Shown here one piece after another: positions 10,827 to 23,900 of a DNA stretch of 64,000 nt. Positions within the stretch are counted from its first letter, which is position 1. Each line of letters opens with the position of its first letter. The translations under genes and the position numbers were made by a program. Below the pieces are notes generated by a model that saw only the letters and a program-made list of their open reading frames with translations, searched no databases and was not told where the DNA came from. The DNA is from Ricinus communis (Eukaryota > Streptophyta > Magnoliopsida > Malpighiales > Euphorbiaceae): NCBI RefSeq assembly GCF_019578655.1, contig NC_063257.1, positions 3,410,001-3,474,000 on the forward strand, given 5' to 3'.

Positions 10827-13404
10827 TGCTCAACTCAATGCAATCTGAGCAGATATAGCTTTTCCGCATTTGATGTTTGCCTATCGATTTGGGTGCTGCT
10901 GCTTAACTCTGTGCTTGAGAATTGAGATATTTCGGATAAGAAGAAGAGGGCAATAAGCAATGAGGATCTTAAGGAAATTGGGCTTTGGCCCATTATATCT
11001 TCACGTTAAAAAAAATATGGGCTTGCGAGCATGTCCGTTTCCATTCTTTCTTTTATTTCTTACTTACAGCTTTCTTAAATAAATTACATTTTATGAATAA
11101 AAATTCAAAAACAATTCACAACTGCTTCTCCACTTCCTAAACATAATCCGAAATTTTTATTAAGAAAAAAAGAAAAAGAAAATCTCTGATTAGATTAGTG
11201 AATACATACATACATACAGGTACCAAATTGTTCATCCCCTGATCAGCTAAATGCAGACAGAAATATATAACAGACACCATATGCCTCGAAGCCCATGACG
11301 CAATTTCTAACGTGTGATGAGATGTGAATGTTTTGTTTGTTATCGTTAGTTAGAGAGACACATGCATACTACATTATCCTCTTCAACTTAGGCAAACTTT
11401 TAAACCAATCATTCGTTTCCTTCATTATCTTGTCTGCAATAGGCAGTGACAATATGAGCTCTTATTTACATGGTTTTGCCTCCTAATTAGTTAGAATAAT
11501 AATAATAATAAATAGTAACTCTAATTATAAAACCGCCTTTTTTTTCCTTATATATTTTTCAGTTGATTATCACCATCTATTGTTCCTTTTTTGCTGCATA
11601 TCTTTTCATTACTACTTTATCTTCTTCTTTTCTTTTTACAAAATCCCTTTTTGCCATTCCCATAACTGTTGTGATCTTTTTCAGGTCAACTGCTAAGTCA
11701 TGGTTTATCAGTATAAATTATGACTATTACCTTCACAATTATGGTAATACTTTTCCTAATCCAACTACTACCAAACAGGTACTAATAGACATATGGGTTG
11801 CTTTTATCATGTGTTTTAAATTAATAATGGAGGGTTGAATCATAACTAATTAAGTATTGCACTTTATATATATAGAGAGAGGGAGAATAATTTAAGTATT
11901 TCCACTTTGGTTTGCTCTTCCTGATCAATTTAACAATATAATTTGGAGATGGGATTGGTAGTAGAAGCACCACTACAACTGACAGTGAGTCAGTGACCAT
12001 AAATAAATTTGAAACGGGTAGTCTGGCATCCAAAGATAATGTAAACATATCCGATAAATAAACATCTCTTCCCTTTCCATGCTTTTACTTGTATTTTGAA
12101 AATATAATTCTTTAAGAATTCGTACACAGATAAGAGCCCTATATTGATCGTGTCTTCCTTTAAAATGGAGAAAATATTCCAATTTTCCTACTTTCTTTGT
12201 TTTTCCTTTAATAATGATTTAAAACAGATCAAATAGAATAGTCTGCCATTTGTCTCTCTTCCCTTTCTTTTTTTTTTAATGACCAATGTGGTTCCATAAA
12301 AGAATAGAAGATCCATCCAGGGACATTGAAGGGGAATTTCTATTCTCTTAGGTGCACATGCCTATTATAAATAAATAAACTCATGTTATTCTCCCATAAA
12401 ATAAAACACATGTTAAGAGTTAATTAATTATGGAAATATCTACCTGTAAAGAGTCAAGATTCTCGTTTAAAAAATTTAAGGTTTATATTTCTGAAATTTA
12501 AATTTAAAAAAAAAAAGAACTAAATATATCACATGCAATAAAAAAAATTATCAAATTATTTTATATAAAAGACGAAACCACTTAAAAAAGAAATTATTAA
12601 AAAAAAAGAGATAAAAACAAATATGAATCTAGATCTAGCTGGACTAGTAAAAGCTTTTTATTTATAGAAATAGAGGTTTTGGATTTAAATCTTTTTCTGG
12701 TTATTGCAAGGTTAATTTTTTTATGACTTAAGAATTGATCAAGAAATATGAAATCTATAACCTAGGAACTCAACAATAAGTGTGAGAGCCATAAAAAAAA
12801 AAACAAAAGGAACGGCAATGAAAGAAGAGAAGGATTTATATACTTAAAATTGTATTTCCTTGCATTAGAAAGGTGAAGGAGGGCATTTCTGTGATGAAAT
12901 TCTATGGCAACATTAAATAAAAAGGTTTACTGAAATGGAACTCCGAACGACCACTCTTTCATAACTTACATAGCGTCCCCTCCCCTGATTCACTCATCCA
13001 ATGCGATACCATTTTCCAAAACCCTACAGTTATGTCTCAAGGCACTGACAAATTCTCTATTTCTATCTCAAGGTACTAACATTGCCTACAATCTGCCATT
13101 AGACCCAAAAGTCTCAATACAATTTAATTTTGATGCCTTGTGAAAAAGAAAAAGGCTTTTTAATGTACTTCGCTCTCTTAGATTGCATAAATTTCTGCAT
13201 CATTAACTCTGAACAAACATTGGATTTAACTGTTACCGGTCGACAACTAACTACCACAAACACGTCCTGCAATCTATAAATTCTTGCTCCTCTGTTTCCT
13301 CTGCTTTTACTCTTTAATTTTTGGACTTTCTTGACACTCTCCGTCTTGCCGGCACCACAATTGCCCCCATTGTCCCCTTTCCTTCTAGAAGTGTTTGCTT
13401 AATA

Positions 13405-13445
<41 letters not shown>

Positions 13446-14200
13446 TTGAAAAACTGATACAAATCAACCAATCCATTTTTTAATGAGGAAAAACTGTCGG
13501 TTCACACTAATTACTTAAAAGTATAGACTTTAGGGGGAAAGAAAAAGGAAACAGTTAATGTCATCTTGGAAAAATGTCACATTTCTTTATTTTCTTTTTA
13601 CCAATGGTTAAAATGGTGTTTGGACGTGCATTTCAATTAATTAATTTATATTCTATGATTATAAAATAATTTTTGATCGAGCCATAAAAATAAAAAAAAT
13701 ATTTATTTAGATTTGATATATATATATTATAATCAATAGAAGAGTATTATGTATGTATAAATATTTTATATTTTGATATGTGATGACTTAAAACATACTT
13801 CATCATTTAAAACTAATAAATATATGTTAATCATCCATTGATTTAGTATATTGATAGAAATATATACAAAGTCTTTTATTTCATATTTTTTACAATAAAA
13901 TGATACAAGCATTCAAGGCAGTCTTAAATGGCACAATTTACTTCGTTAGAGGCAAAGTCACCATATAAAGTGCCAGAAACCAAAGATTGAGCGATGAAAT
14001 GGAGAATCAACCCTCCATGGCATTAACCAGTTTCATTCTTTCTTTAATACCTTCCTGCCTTTCTTGAACCATTCTTAGTCCACGCCTCATTCTTATATTA
14101 GTCTATTCTTTCTGTTTTATTTCCCCTTTCATTACCCCAAAAAAAAAAAAAAAAAAAAACAAAAGCATTTTCCAAATAAACCAGGCTTGTTCTTTTAGTC
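10827..14200. other. Intergenic, no supported gene
   Basis: The left end is the promoter side of the NYN gene. The rest is AT-rich with short direct repeats such as tandem CATA (about 11205-11217), a (CT)n tract at 13409-13443, and the A-tract at 14139-14159 just before the SPRY gene. Frames at 11563-12182 are Tyr/Phe/Ser-rich and look like chance. Confidence 0.6.
13409..13443. repeat. (CT)n microsatellite
   Basis: About 17 CT units, uninterrupted, roughly 850 bp upstream of the SPRY gene start. Confidence 0.9.
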
Positions 14201-14227
14201 TATATATATATATATATACATATAAAA
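14201..14227 (+). promoter_or_regulatory. TATA-rich core promoter of the SPRY gene
   Basis: A (TA)9 run followed by TATAAAA at 14221-14227, 61-87 bp upstream of the start codon. Any 5' UTR is therefore short, about 30-60 nt. It follows an A-tract at 14139-14159. Which TATA is used cannot be told from sequence. Confidence 0.45.
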
Positions 14228-14287
14228 CAATTGCAACAAAAACAGAAAGAGGGCGGAGAGAGAAGTTGATCATTTCTTGAAACAAGA

Positions 14288-16204
14288 ATGCTTAAATGGG
14301 AACATGTTGTGTTGATAGCAATAGGTATCATAGTTCTTGCGATCCTTATTGTCGTGTTGATTAGGCGGCGTTTATGTTTCAAACAAGTTAGAGATGTTGT
14401 TGTTGACACAGCAAGAACAAGACCAGAAAGATTGCAAGATGGGATTGCAAAGCTTCATCAAGGGAATAATACCAGTCTTCATCATCAGCTTGAATTAGAT
14501 GGCAAAAGAAAAGGAAATTATTATGTCTTCCGACGTGGGGTTCCGACAAGACCTTTGTTCAGTTGGGCTGATCATCCATCACTCATTACAGATGCAGTTG
14601 AAAATGGATGGTCTAGATTTGGTTTCACAGGTTTTATGTCCTCCCCATCTTCACGGTCATCGTTGTTAGGCTTATGTGCAGTTGGTGATTATGGAAGAGA
14701 AGCAGAGACAGAGATAAGTTGGGAAGTATGTCAAGGATCAGCAGATTTTATGCAAAAAATAAGGCTAAATTCAGGGTTAAAGAAAATTAATGCAACTAAT
14801 AGTCCTCCTATGTCTGCTGCTTCTGTAATCAGGACTGGTTTGCCCTTACCAGGGCCTCCTTTGGGTAATTCAGCTTTTCCTCAAGAAGCCTATTTTGAGA
14901 TAACAGTTTTGTATTGTCAAGGGAATTATCACGATCATTCTGTTGTCGCCAAGATTAGAGAAGGCGAGAAGACTAAACTAATCCAAGAAAATTCTAACCA
15001 CAGAATGAATTCAGAATCTTTAGCACATGTTACTAGTAGTCATCGATTTAACAAGTTTGAAGAACTGAAGCTTGCTACTGGTAAAGATGAAGGCAAAGAC
15101 GAAGCTGTTATGTTATCTTTAGGACTCACCACAGGAGGTTCTCTTCCTTTGAGACTTCCTGGAAGTTATCCAGGATCCATAGGGTTCAACTCCAATGGTT
15201 CTGTTTATCTTGATGGTAAATTTTCTCATCTTCTTATTAATTTAGTTCACAGTTTTAGAATAACAATAACATCCGCTGATGAAAAATAAATCAATTAATT
15301 CTTGATGAGTTATTGTAGTTGTCAAAATGTAGCATGTACGTTTGCTTCTGTGCAGTAGCAGCACTAAGAAAAGTTGACAATCCACTAATGAATAATTCTT
15401 TAACCTAATTTATCTAGTTAAAGATTAATGTGAAGTGGTCCACTAATGGATTAGCCATTAATTACATGAAATGGAGAAGAATTGTTTCTTTAAGCTAAAA
15501 CAATCGACCGTATCTTGCTTCACTGTTTTGGGAGTAGGTATCAAGCATTAGTTGACCAGATAAATGATGTGGATTGGGTTCAATGAAACAGAATCATGCA
15601 ACAACTAGCAGGCTAAGATTTTAGCAGTTCAATGGAATTGTTTTTGCTACCACATGACATACTTTCTTTTTTCCTTAAACATGTTTCAGGTATTAAACTT
15701 GTGTTTGAATCTGAAAAAGGAGACTGGGCAAGCAAGGACAAAGTAATTGGGTGTGGTTTTGATCCAAGGCAAAAGAAAGTATTTTTCACAGTGGATGCAG
15801 AGTTGGTGCATGTAATTAATTGCAAGACAGAAGAATTCGGGAGTCCATTATACCCAACAATTGCAGCCAACAATGACGTATTAGTTCTTGTAAATTTTGG
15901 ACAAAGTGCATTCAGTTATGCACAGGCAAATGCTCAGAGAACACCGAATCCTTGCTTCATTGGGCCGCTTGTAAATTCACCTGCTCTGGGCTATGAAGAC
16001 AGTAAAGAACTATTTTCAATGGGCAGAATTGATTCTCAATGGCTTAACAGATGTACAACTAAAGCTAGCCTTCACAGCAGCAGCAACCACCACCACAATG
16101 GTACTAGTAATAATCGAGCAGTTGATTTCGATGAAGAGTCTGAAGCAGATTTGTTTGAAATTGTACTGGATGGCACCGGTAGATCTCCAAATATAGTGTT
16201 ATAG
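14288..16204 (+). CDS. Membrane-anchored SPRY (B30.2) domain protein
   Basis: Two exons, 14288-15215 and 15690-16204, give 480 aa. The 474-bp intron has GT-AG ends and splits a glycine codon (phase 1). Residues 7-25 are one hydrophobic segment directly followed by RRR, a signal anchor with the bulk probably cytosolic. A FRRGVPTRPLFSWADHPSL stretch (81-99) looks like a conserved plant-specific block. The SPRY domain runs from about AYFEITVLYCQ (201-211) through MLSLGLTT and GSIGFNSNGSVYLDG to GCGFDPRQKKVFFTVD and SPLYPTIAANND in exon 2. SPRY domains bind protein partners, and the plant membrane-anchored members have no established function that I know of. Stop is TAG at 16202-16204. Start ATG 14288 lies right before the membrane segment and is well placed relative to the TATA elements. 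Confidence 0.88.
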
Positions 16205-17191
16205 ATTTATATACACACACACAATCACTAACAATTTTCTGCATCAGTGTTTACTGTTTATTCTTTCTGTGTGCAAGAGTGATCATGGATTTTGCGAGGA
16301 CCATCAGAATTCTTCTTCTGTCTTTGATAGTTAACATCAGAGAAAGAAAATCTTTGGGATAGGATAGATAGAAAACACGCTTTTCTGAGGACCATTCTTT
16401 ATTGATACATATTGTCTCTTTGATGGGTTTTATATCAGGAATATACAATCTTGTACAGTCGATGCTAATGTTCATTGAAATGTAAATTGGTGGTCCTTAT
16501 TTCACATATCTTTGAGATGCAATTTTGTTCAATAATTTTCTTTTTCTTCTATCAGTAAATTTGGAGAATCAGATTCTTGTAACAGTTCTAAACATAGCAA
16601 AAGTACAATGTGGTAACGGGAAAGAAAGAAAATAAACAAAAGGCATAAAGATGACAAACTTTTTTTTTTCCCTTCCATTTTATGTACTCTTTTCCTTTCT
16701 TTCTGGTTTTGGGGGTTGGTTTGAAGATGGTACCTTGGCTAGCAATTACTAGTAGTAGCTTGTAAGATTGAAATGGCATTTGGTTCGCAGTCTTCCTAAT
16801 TTTCATGCTGGAAGAGGTCTAGAAGATGAAATAATCTCCAGCAGCAAAATAAAAAAATAAAAAATTAAAATGTCCGGCTGTCATCAGATATAGTTGACTG
16901 CAATGTCCAATTAATAATCGAAGAGAAAAAGAAAAGATCATTTCCAAATTCTATTATTATGTTGCGTGGAAGGAATAGTATGCCTATAATTTAATATTCA
17001 AAACTAATGAGATTTAGTCATGTCATCGTCAACAAATAGATTCCTGCAGGACGACGGCACATATAAACCCAGCACCCTCTATTTTTCTTTTTTCTTTTTT
17101 TTTTTTTTAATATTTAACATATTTATAAACTAAACGTGAATTCACCCACATGTGTTTTGCTATTATAAATTAATTTTGAGAGGGATGGAAC

Positions 17192-17226
<35 letters not shown>

Positions 17227-18940
17227 AGTCTTTAGGAAACACTTCACACATAAATTTTGGAATATATTACTCCTTTTAATACTTATTAAAAAATAATTAA
17301 TATCTCCACGAAAAACCTAAATAAAATTATTACTAATATATAGATATTCGAATTATGTGATAAGCCCAACCTCACCTACAGCTATTCAGATTTTACACAT
17401 TCTATTACACTAATTTTGTACGGAAAAATTTCATAAATATTATAATTATTGTCATATGAAACTACCCTGAAATCCACTACTAAAATTCATATAATTTGTG
17501 ATTTTAACTTATTTTTAAATTTATGTACTTATTCATAATTTAAAATTTTAATAATTTAACTTTATGTGTTTATTGAATTTTATAATTAGAATGTAATTAT
17601 ACAATTTTATTAAATAGCTTATAACTTTTTGTAATAAATATTTTATCATTAATATATTAATTAATAAATTTACTTTTATTTTCTTATTATTTAGCTGGTA
17701 TAGATTTAATTTAATAGTTCAAATAGATTACACTGATAAATTAGAAATTAATATCTCTTCTTAATTTTCTTATGACTCAGTAATAGCAATATCAAGCGGT
17801 TTCCAACAAGTCAAACAGAAGATCAACTTAAATTTAAAAGTAAAATTGATCCTGTCACTTGTTACAAATAAATTATAATTGAGAATTATTAAATTAGCTT
17901 TATTCAAGAATTTTGTCCTTTTTTTTTTTAATAAATTTGGAGTAGGAACATTGAATTAATCTCGGGCGTTGGTGGGTGGGGCAAATTACGGGGTCTATCC
18001 GAAGGATGGCATGGCAGCGTGTAGGGTAGGGCAGGGCATCCACTTTTTGTTTCTAGTAGCTCTTGAAAGTTGAGAATATAATTTTGTGGGGTTTTGACTT
18101 GCAATTATATGAAAAGGAATAATCATGGGCCGAGGTTGTCTTAGTGGTGGACACATTTATAAACCCATAATATTTTAGATTATCAACTCCTATGCTTCAA
18201 CAATGTTTATATCACATTCATAAATAAACACAACTACTTAATTATTTATTAGTGGTTTCCATTTACTCAATTTCCGGCTGTATGAAATGTTTATAATAAA
18301 TTGAGATGCTTTCCCTTTTAACACCATATATTTTAGAGGAACAGTTCTAAATCTAACCAATTTGAGATTCGATATACATTCAAATTTTTTTTAATAATAA
18401 TTTCATGTTATGTGACTGATATATATGATTGTGTTATATTATAATATTAAATGATTAACACGTATTTCATTATTTTAAATTAATAAATATGTATCATTAG
18501 ATAGGAACATATACATCAATATTAGATAAGAATTTAAGAAATTATTTGTTTGTTTATCAAAATGAGTCATAGCTTCCCACGATTGAGATGATGTTGAGAT
18601 CATAACAATTTTCGCATAATAAAGTAACTTGTGTTGGTCACAGTTGAGTAGATACATCCAAAAATATTTATGGGCTTGGATAGTTTTCCCTCACAGTCAC
18701 AACTGTTGAGAATGGAGCTAAATCCATATTTTAGGCTTGATGGGAGCCTAAAAACAGAAGGTGACAAGCTCTGATTGTCCACGCCTCCATTGCATGCTGT
18801 CTTTATCTTTTCTATTTTATTTTTATTCACGATAATCAGACTGAATTGAAATGTGATAAAATATTTTCTCCTTGATTTCCTGCGAATTTTCTGAACTGCT
18901 TTTCATTCTTGTACGAGTGTTCTAGTCCAACTGAGACGAT
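16205..18940. other. Intergenic, no supported gene
   Basis: Begins with the SPRY 3' UTR. Contains a (TA)n microsatellite at 17193-17221, an AT-rich core (17,250-17,950) and a GC-richer patch at about 17,960-18,060 with G-rich repeats of no recognised identity. No coding frame is convincing. Confidence 0.6.
17193..17221. repeat. (AT)n microsatellite
   Basis: About 14 AT units without interruption. Confidence 0.85.
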
Positions 18941-18946
18941 GATATC

Positions 18947-18954
18947 TATAAATA
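18947..18954 (+). promoter_or_regulatory. TATA box of the glycosyltransferase gene
   Basis: TATAAATA, a perfect plant TATA box, 188 bp upstream of the start codon. It implies transcription from about 18,980 and a 5' UTR near 160 nt. Confidence 0.55.
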
Positions 18955-19141
18955 AAAACAGAAAGAAAGAGATCATGTTATTAATACCATCAACCAAACA
19001 AAATATATTTCGTCCTCCGATAAAGCTGGCCAGCCATCAGCCACCAGCAATTAAAATTGTTCTTTTTGTTCAAGTAACATTCGATTCTCCCTCAAGAACA
19101 CCAGTTTTGAATCTCCATCTGCAAAATCTTTTTATTTGAAT

Positions 19142-20638
19142 ATGGTTTCAGGAGCAGAACAAATTCATGTAATGTTCCTTCCCTACTTGGCCCCAGGTCA
19201 CATGATGCCAATGATAGACATAGCCAGACTGTTTGCTTCAAATGGTATAAAAGTCACCATTATAACCACCACGAAGAATGCCATTCGTTTCAAGAGTTCC
19301 ATCGATCGCGATATTCAAGCCGGTCGAAACATTTCTCTTGAAATATTACGTTTCCCCTCCGCAGAGGCTGGCTTACCTGAAGGCTGTGAAAACTTAGCAT
19401 CAACACCAACGCCAGAGATGTCTATAAAACTCTTTCATGGAATAGGTTTGCTGGAGCCGGAGATCAAAACGATCTTTCTAAAGCATAGCCCTGATTGCAT
19501 TGTCTCTGATTATCTTTTTCCTTGGACTGTTGATGTTGCTGTTGAACTTGGAATACCGAGGCTTGCATTTAGTGGCAGTGGTTTCTTTAATCTTTGCGTC
19601 GCTAATAGTATCGAGTGTAATCGGCCTCATGATTCTATTACGTCTGAGACAGAAAGTTTTGTTGTTCCAGGCTTGCCAGACCTAGTCAACCTGACGAGAT
19701 CGCAATTGCCTGATATCGTAAAAAGCAGAACAGATTTTTCTGATTTGTTCGATACACTTAAGGAAGCTGAGAGGAAGAGCTTTGGAGTGTTGATGAATAG
19801 TTTTTATGAATTAGAACCAGCTTATGCTGATCATTTTACAAAAGTTATAGGAATAAAAGCTTGGCATTTAGGCCCTGTATCTCTCTTTGCTGATGATAAA
19901 GTCGCAAGAGGGGATAAGACTAGTGTATGCGAGCACACCTGTTTGCGCTGGCTTGATTCCAAGAAGCCTAATTCTGTAATCTATGTTTGTTTTGGAAGCT
20001 TGACCAGATTCAACAAGGAACAGATAGTAGAGATTGCAAGTGCACTTGAAGATTCAAGCCGTTCTTTCATTTGGGTCGTAGGAAAAGTACTAAAATCCTA
20101 TAATGACAATGAGAAAGATGAAGATAATCAGCAAGAACAATGGTGGTTGCCTGAAGGATACGAGGAAAGATTGAAGGAAAGTGGCAAGGGCCTTGTCATA
20201 AAAGGATGGGCTCCTCAAGTGATGATACTTGAGCATCCAGCAATTGGAGGATTCTTGACTCATTGTGGTTGGAACTCAATTCTTGAAGGGCTATGCGCAG
20301 GTGTGCCTATGGTTACATGGCCAATTTTTGCAGAACAGTTTTACAATGAGAAGTTGGTAACCCAAGTAGTTAAATTTGGAGTACCTGTTGGTAATGAGAG
20401 TTGGAAAATATGGGCAACTCAAGAATCACCACTGATGAGTAGAAAAAATATAGAGAATGCTGTGAGAAGGGTAGTGGGTGATGGAGGTGAAGCAATTGAA
20501 ATGAGAAAAAGAGCAAGAAGACTAGCAGAATGTGCTAAAAAGGCCGTGGAAGAAGGAGGGTCATCTTACAATGACTTGAAGTCCTTAATTGATGATATCA
20601 GAATGTACAAGCATGCAACAACAGAGAAGAAAATCTAA
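19142..20638 (+). CDS. UDP-glycosyltransferase, UGT73-like (GT1 family, group D)
   Basis: A 498-aa intronless enzyme that moves a sugar from a UDP-sugar to a small lipophilic acceptor, probably in the cytosol. The first true ATG is 19142; a longer in-frame reading from 19136 uses TTG and is rejected. The N-terminal half binds the acceptor: PYLAPGHMMPM holds the catalytic His20, and PDCIVSDYLFPW holds Asp123, the usual His partner. The 44-residue PSPG box runs from W356 (WAPQVMILEHPAIGGF) through HCGWNS (374-379) to Q399. A final Gln usually goes with UDP-glucose. Clues to UGT73: PGHMMPMIDIARLFA, PEGCENL, the KGWAPQ start of the PSPG box, and the absence of introns. Members act on flavonoids, coumarins, triterpenes or brassinosteroids; the acceptor here cannot be read from sequence. 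No sibling copy lies within the window. Confidence 0.93.
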   Translation: MVSGAEQIHVMFLPYLAPGHMMPMIDIARLFASNGIKVTIITTTKNAIRFKSSIDRDIQAGRNISLEILRFPSAEAGLPEGCENLASTPTPEMSIKLFHGIGLLEPEIKTIFLKHSPDCIVSDYLFPWTVDVAVELGIPRLAFSGSGFFNLCVANSIECNRPHDSITSETESFVVPGLPDLVNLTRSQLPDIVKSRTDFSDLFDTLKEAERKSFGVLMNSFYELEPAYADHFTKVIGIKAWHLGPVSLFADDKVARGDKTSVCEHTCLRWLDSKKPNSVIYVCFGSLTRFNKEQIVEIASALEDSSRSFIWVVGKVLKSYNDNEKDEDNQQEQWWLPEGYEERLKESGKGLVIKGWAPQVMILEHPAIGGFLTHCGWNSILEGLCAGVPMVTWPIFAEQFYNEKLVTQVVKFGVPVGNESWKIWATQESPLMSRKNIENAVRRVVGDGGEAIEMRKRARRLAECAKKAVEEGGSSYNDLKSLIDDIRMYKHATTEKKI

Positions 20639-20917
20639 GGAAACTACAGCAAATCATTCATTGTAGCTAGAGAAGCCCCAGCAAGAAGAGGCAAGTGCAC
20701 CTTGAATTGCTCGACAATAATGAGAAATGGAAATCCCAGGTCTTTTTCCCTGAAACGAGGATGAGATAAGTTAATGGAAAGAGGAAGTTGGCCACTATTG
20801 TTGTAGACAAGCAATTGACCTCGTTAATTTTGAAGTAAATTTGCACAAGATATATTACACAATGGCATCTAATCTAATCTTTTTCAATTCTCATATCTAT
20901 CAATAACCCAAATTTAA

Positions 20918-20923
20918 AATAAA
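20918..20923 (+). terminator. Candidate polyadenylation signal of the glycosyltransferase gene
   Basis: AATAAA about 280 bp past the stop codon, in an AT-rich tract. Plant signals are loose, so this is only a candidate. Confidence 0.3.
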
Positions 20924-23900
20924 GTGAACTTATAATGCTTTAATTCCGTTATGCTTTAAAATAAAATTAAAATTTTGAATGCATTCTACCACTAAATTAA
21001 CTATCTTTTATCAGTTTTACTGATAAAGTTTGTATTTAGTGTATATCAATTTTAGCACTATTACACCTTATATTTTTTTAGTAGTTATATCCAACTATTT
21101 AGTTGGTTAAGAAAATTATTAACACTCACCTATTATCTATTTAACTATAAATTTTTTATTCATAGACGAATTTAAAATTGATTTCATTTCAAAATGAAAT
21201 TTTATATCTGATGCATTAAATAATGACTGTAGAACTCATTCAACATAAAATAGATATCATATTAGAAATGGATTATAGTAAAAAATTTATAAAGAAGGAA
21301 GAAATATAAAATAAAATGATGAAGTTTAAAGGTTATTTTAGTATTATAAAATATATTAATTTAGTTAGATTTGTTCATAAGTTTTTTTTTTTTTTAAATT
21401 TAATATAATTATTATTAATTTCATAAATTTAATTATATAAAATTCTAAATGAATTAAAATAAATTCCATAAAATTGTTGGATTCAGTGTTATGTAAGGCT
21501 AGAGTTTGTAGACTCGCAGGTGTGTAAGCTTGATCCACAACCCTGAACCAGGCCTATTTAATGATTCGTATTAACCTGTGTGGCCTGAATTAGATAGAGC
21601 CCAAATTTTATTCCAGATGGTCCAGGCCGTCATTCTAGCCCTAGACGAGAGATCTACCATTTGCTTCAGAGGTATTTTTACTCTGCTTAATTGCTGGAAA
21701 TAACCCATACTTTTTTTTTTATTATTATTAAACTTAGCCTGTAATCTATTTTTTCTTAATAAATTTCAACCAATTAACATAATTACTTCAATTTTAATAT
21801 TTGTACAAAATTATAATATGAAATTGTTGATGTGATACTGGATTGTATAAAAAGAAGATTGATGAGTCAGAATTTAAAACTGAATTAAAATTCACTTTTG
21901 ATATTTTTTCTTTTGCTGACTATTTTTATTTGTTGAGTCATCATAATTTAATAACCAACCATAAGAGTTTAGTGGGGGTGAAAGGGTTTTTGTCGCTTCT
22001 TAGGCCGGAAAACTAAAATCACAAGCTAAATTTAACAAACACATAAAACTACAGATTTATTTTGGTAATTAAACCTTTTATTTTTATACTTGTAATAAAT
22101 TTAGAGCATGAACAATTTGAAAAGAAAAAAAAATTAAAAAAACAGCCAAACATATAGTTGATAAATATCTGATTTAGTTTGAGATGAAAAGAAAAAGGGG
22201 AAAGTTATTAGAAATCATCAATATATATCGTACTTCCTTTTTATAAAACGAGTCGAATATTGAAGAGAAGTTGAACAGGTAGAGATTATTACCAAAAGAA
22301 AAGGAGACCCAATATAATTATTTGTCAAGTTAAAGATTATAATTAATAGATAATATTTATGTATTAGAATCATAATTAGATCTGTATTTATTAGAATGTG
22401 AATGTGAAAATTAATGGATTAATGCTTTGATTTAAAAGAGATAATGGACATTGACCATAGTACAGTTGACACTTCTCCTTTTGGATGATTAAAAATGTTG
22501 GCACTTGTTCAAGAAACAATAGTAGTTGTAATTCACTAGTCATGGATGGTTACGAGTGATTGACCTCGAAAACACAAGAAAGAAAGAAAAAGGAAAAAGA
22601 GGGCCATGGTCTTTCATTAGGTCTGTGACACTTTCCAGTTGTGGGACTCTTTTAATATGTATAATCATAAAACATATTGATTTGATTGGTGATATGGGAT
22701 GTTAAGTTAATAAATAAATATAGAATGCCATGGTTAGACCGAGCGAGAGGAGAAAGAAGTAAAGAGCCATGGACGATTAGCCACCCCCAACCCCACTTTC
22801 AGACATATACTTGTACCACTGAGTCCAAATCTTGACGCAATGATATATTCAGGCGCATGATCAGCACTATCAATCTTGCACATGTTATGTCTCTTACAAT
22901 CTTTCGCTTTTAGCTTTGGAGCCAAAAATCTTCCATAAAAAGATAAGGATAGTATAGACTGTAGAAGGGCTTTTGATAGCAATACAAGACCGAATAGTTT
23001 TTAATCAACAACCGTAATGCAAAAATAAAATTGGGTTTTGTATATATATGTAGTTACATTTGAGTTTGAGTTGACAAGAGGGCCACAATTATCATAATTA
23101 TGTCATTTTGGAGTCCTATGCATGAAACCTTATAAGATTATATCTTTCTTTGCTTTCTTTTTTCTTTTTCTTTTTTTTTATAAAAAAAGAAGGGTACTTA
23201 AGAATGAGTGCACTGATTAACAGAACTAAGCGATTGGATGGTGAGATAGTCCAAGTTAGTTTTAATAATGGGGCTAATAATTCATGTTAATAAAGGAAGG
23301 ATCAATGGCAGTGAGTAAGAAATGACAGAATGAAAGGGGACAGAAAGATGAGGGGAGCTTGGATAAAAAGAAAGGATTAGGAATAATGCATGTTGTGATG
23401 TAAAGGAAGTGGGAGCTCATCAGGAGCATGTGATGCTAAGTCTTATATCACCATTCACCACATGGGTTAGAAAAAGCACTCAAGCAAAGAAAAGAAAACC
23501 AAAAAAAAACAAAAGCTGAGGAGTTGAAGAAGTTGTGGGAATAAAGAAATCACAGCTGCACAACTATTCGTAGTTATGAAATTTGATAAGTTAGACGAAA
23601 GAGAAAGAATAGATACTGGGTCGGCTGTAGAATCATGTGCCTTCCTCTCAAAGTTCTAATTCTAATGACAGAAAAGCTATGTTTACTTGCACTCATTTAA
23701 ACAAGGCAATTTTTGTATGGCCGAAAGCTGTTTTCAAATTATAATTGCTTTTTTTCTTCTTTTTTTTTTTTTATATATTATTTTGTGGTGTAGAAGGAAA
23801 AGAAAGGGAACTTTTTAATTGTTGAAGAACATCGGGATAAATGATTCGTCAGGTTTCTTTAAAAAAAAAAAAAAAAAAAGGAAACGAAATTGGCAAAATC

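Noticed and set aside
19136..19141. Longer glycosyltransferase start two codons upstream
   Set aside because: The upstream codon is TTG; the first ATG is at 19142 and places the catalytic His at the usual position near 20.
22734..22982. 82-aa minus-strand frame
   Set aside because: Ordinary composition but no family resemblance, no clear promoter or splice context.
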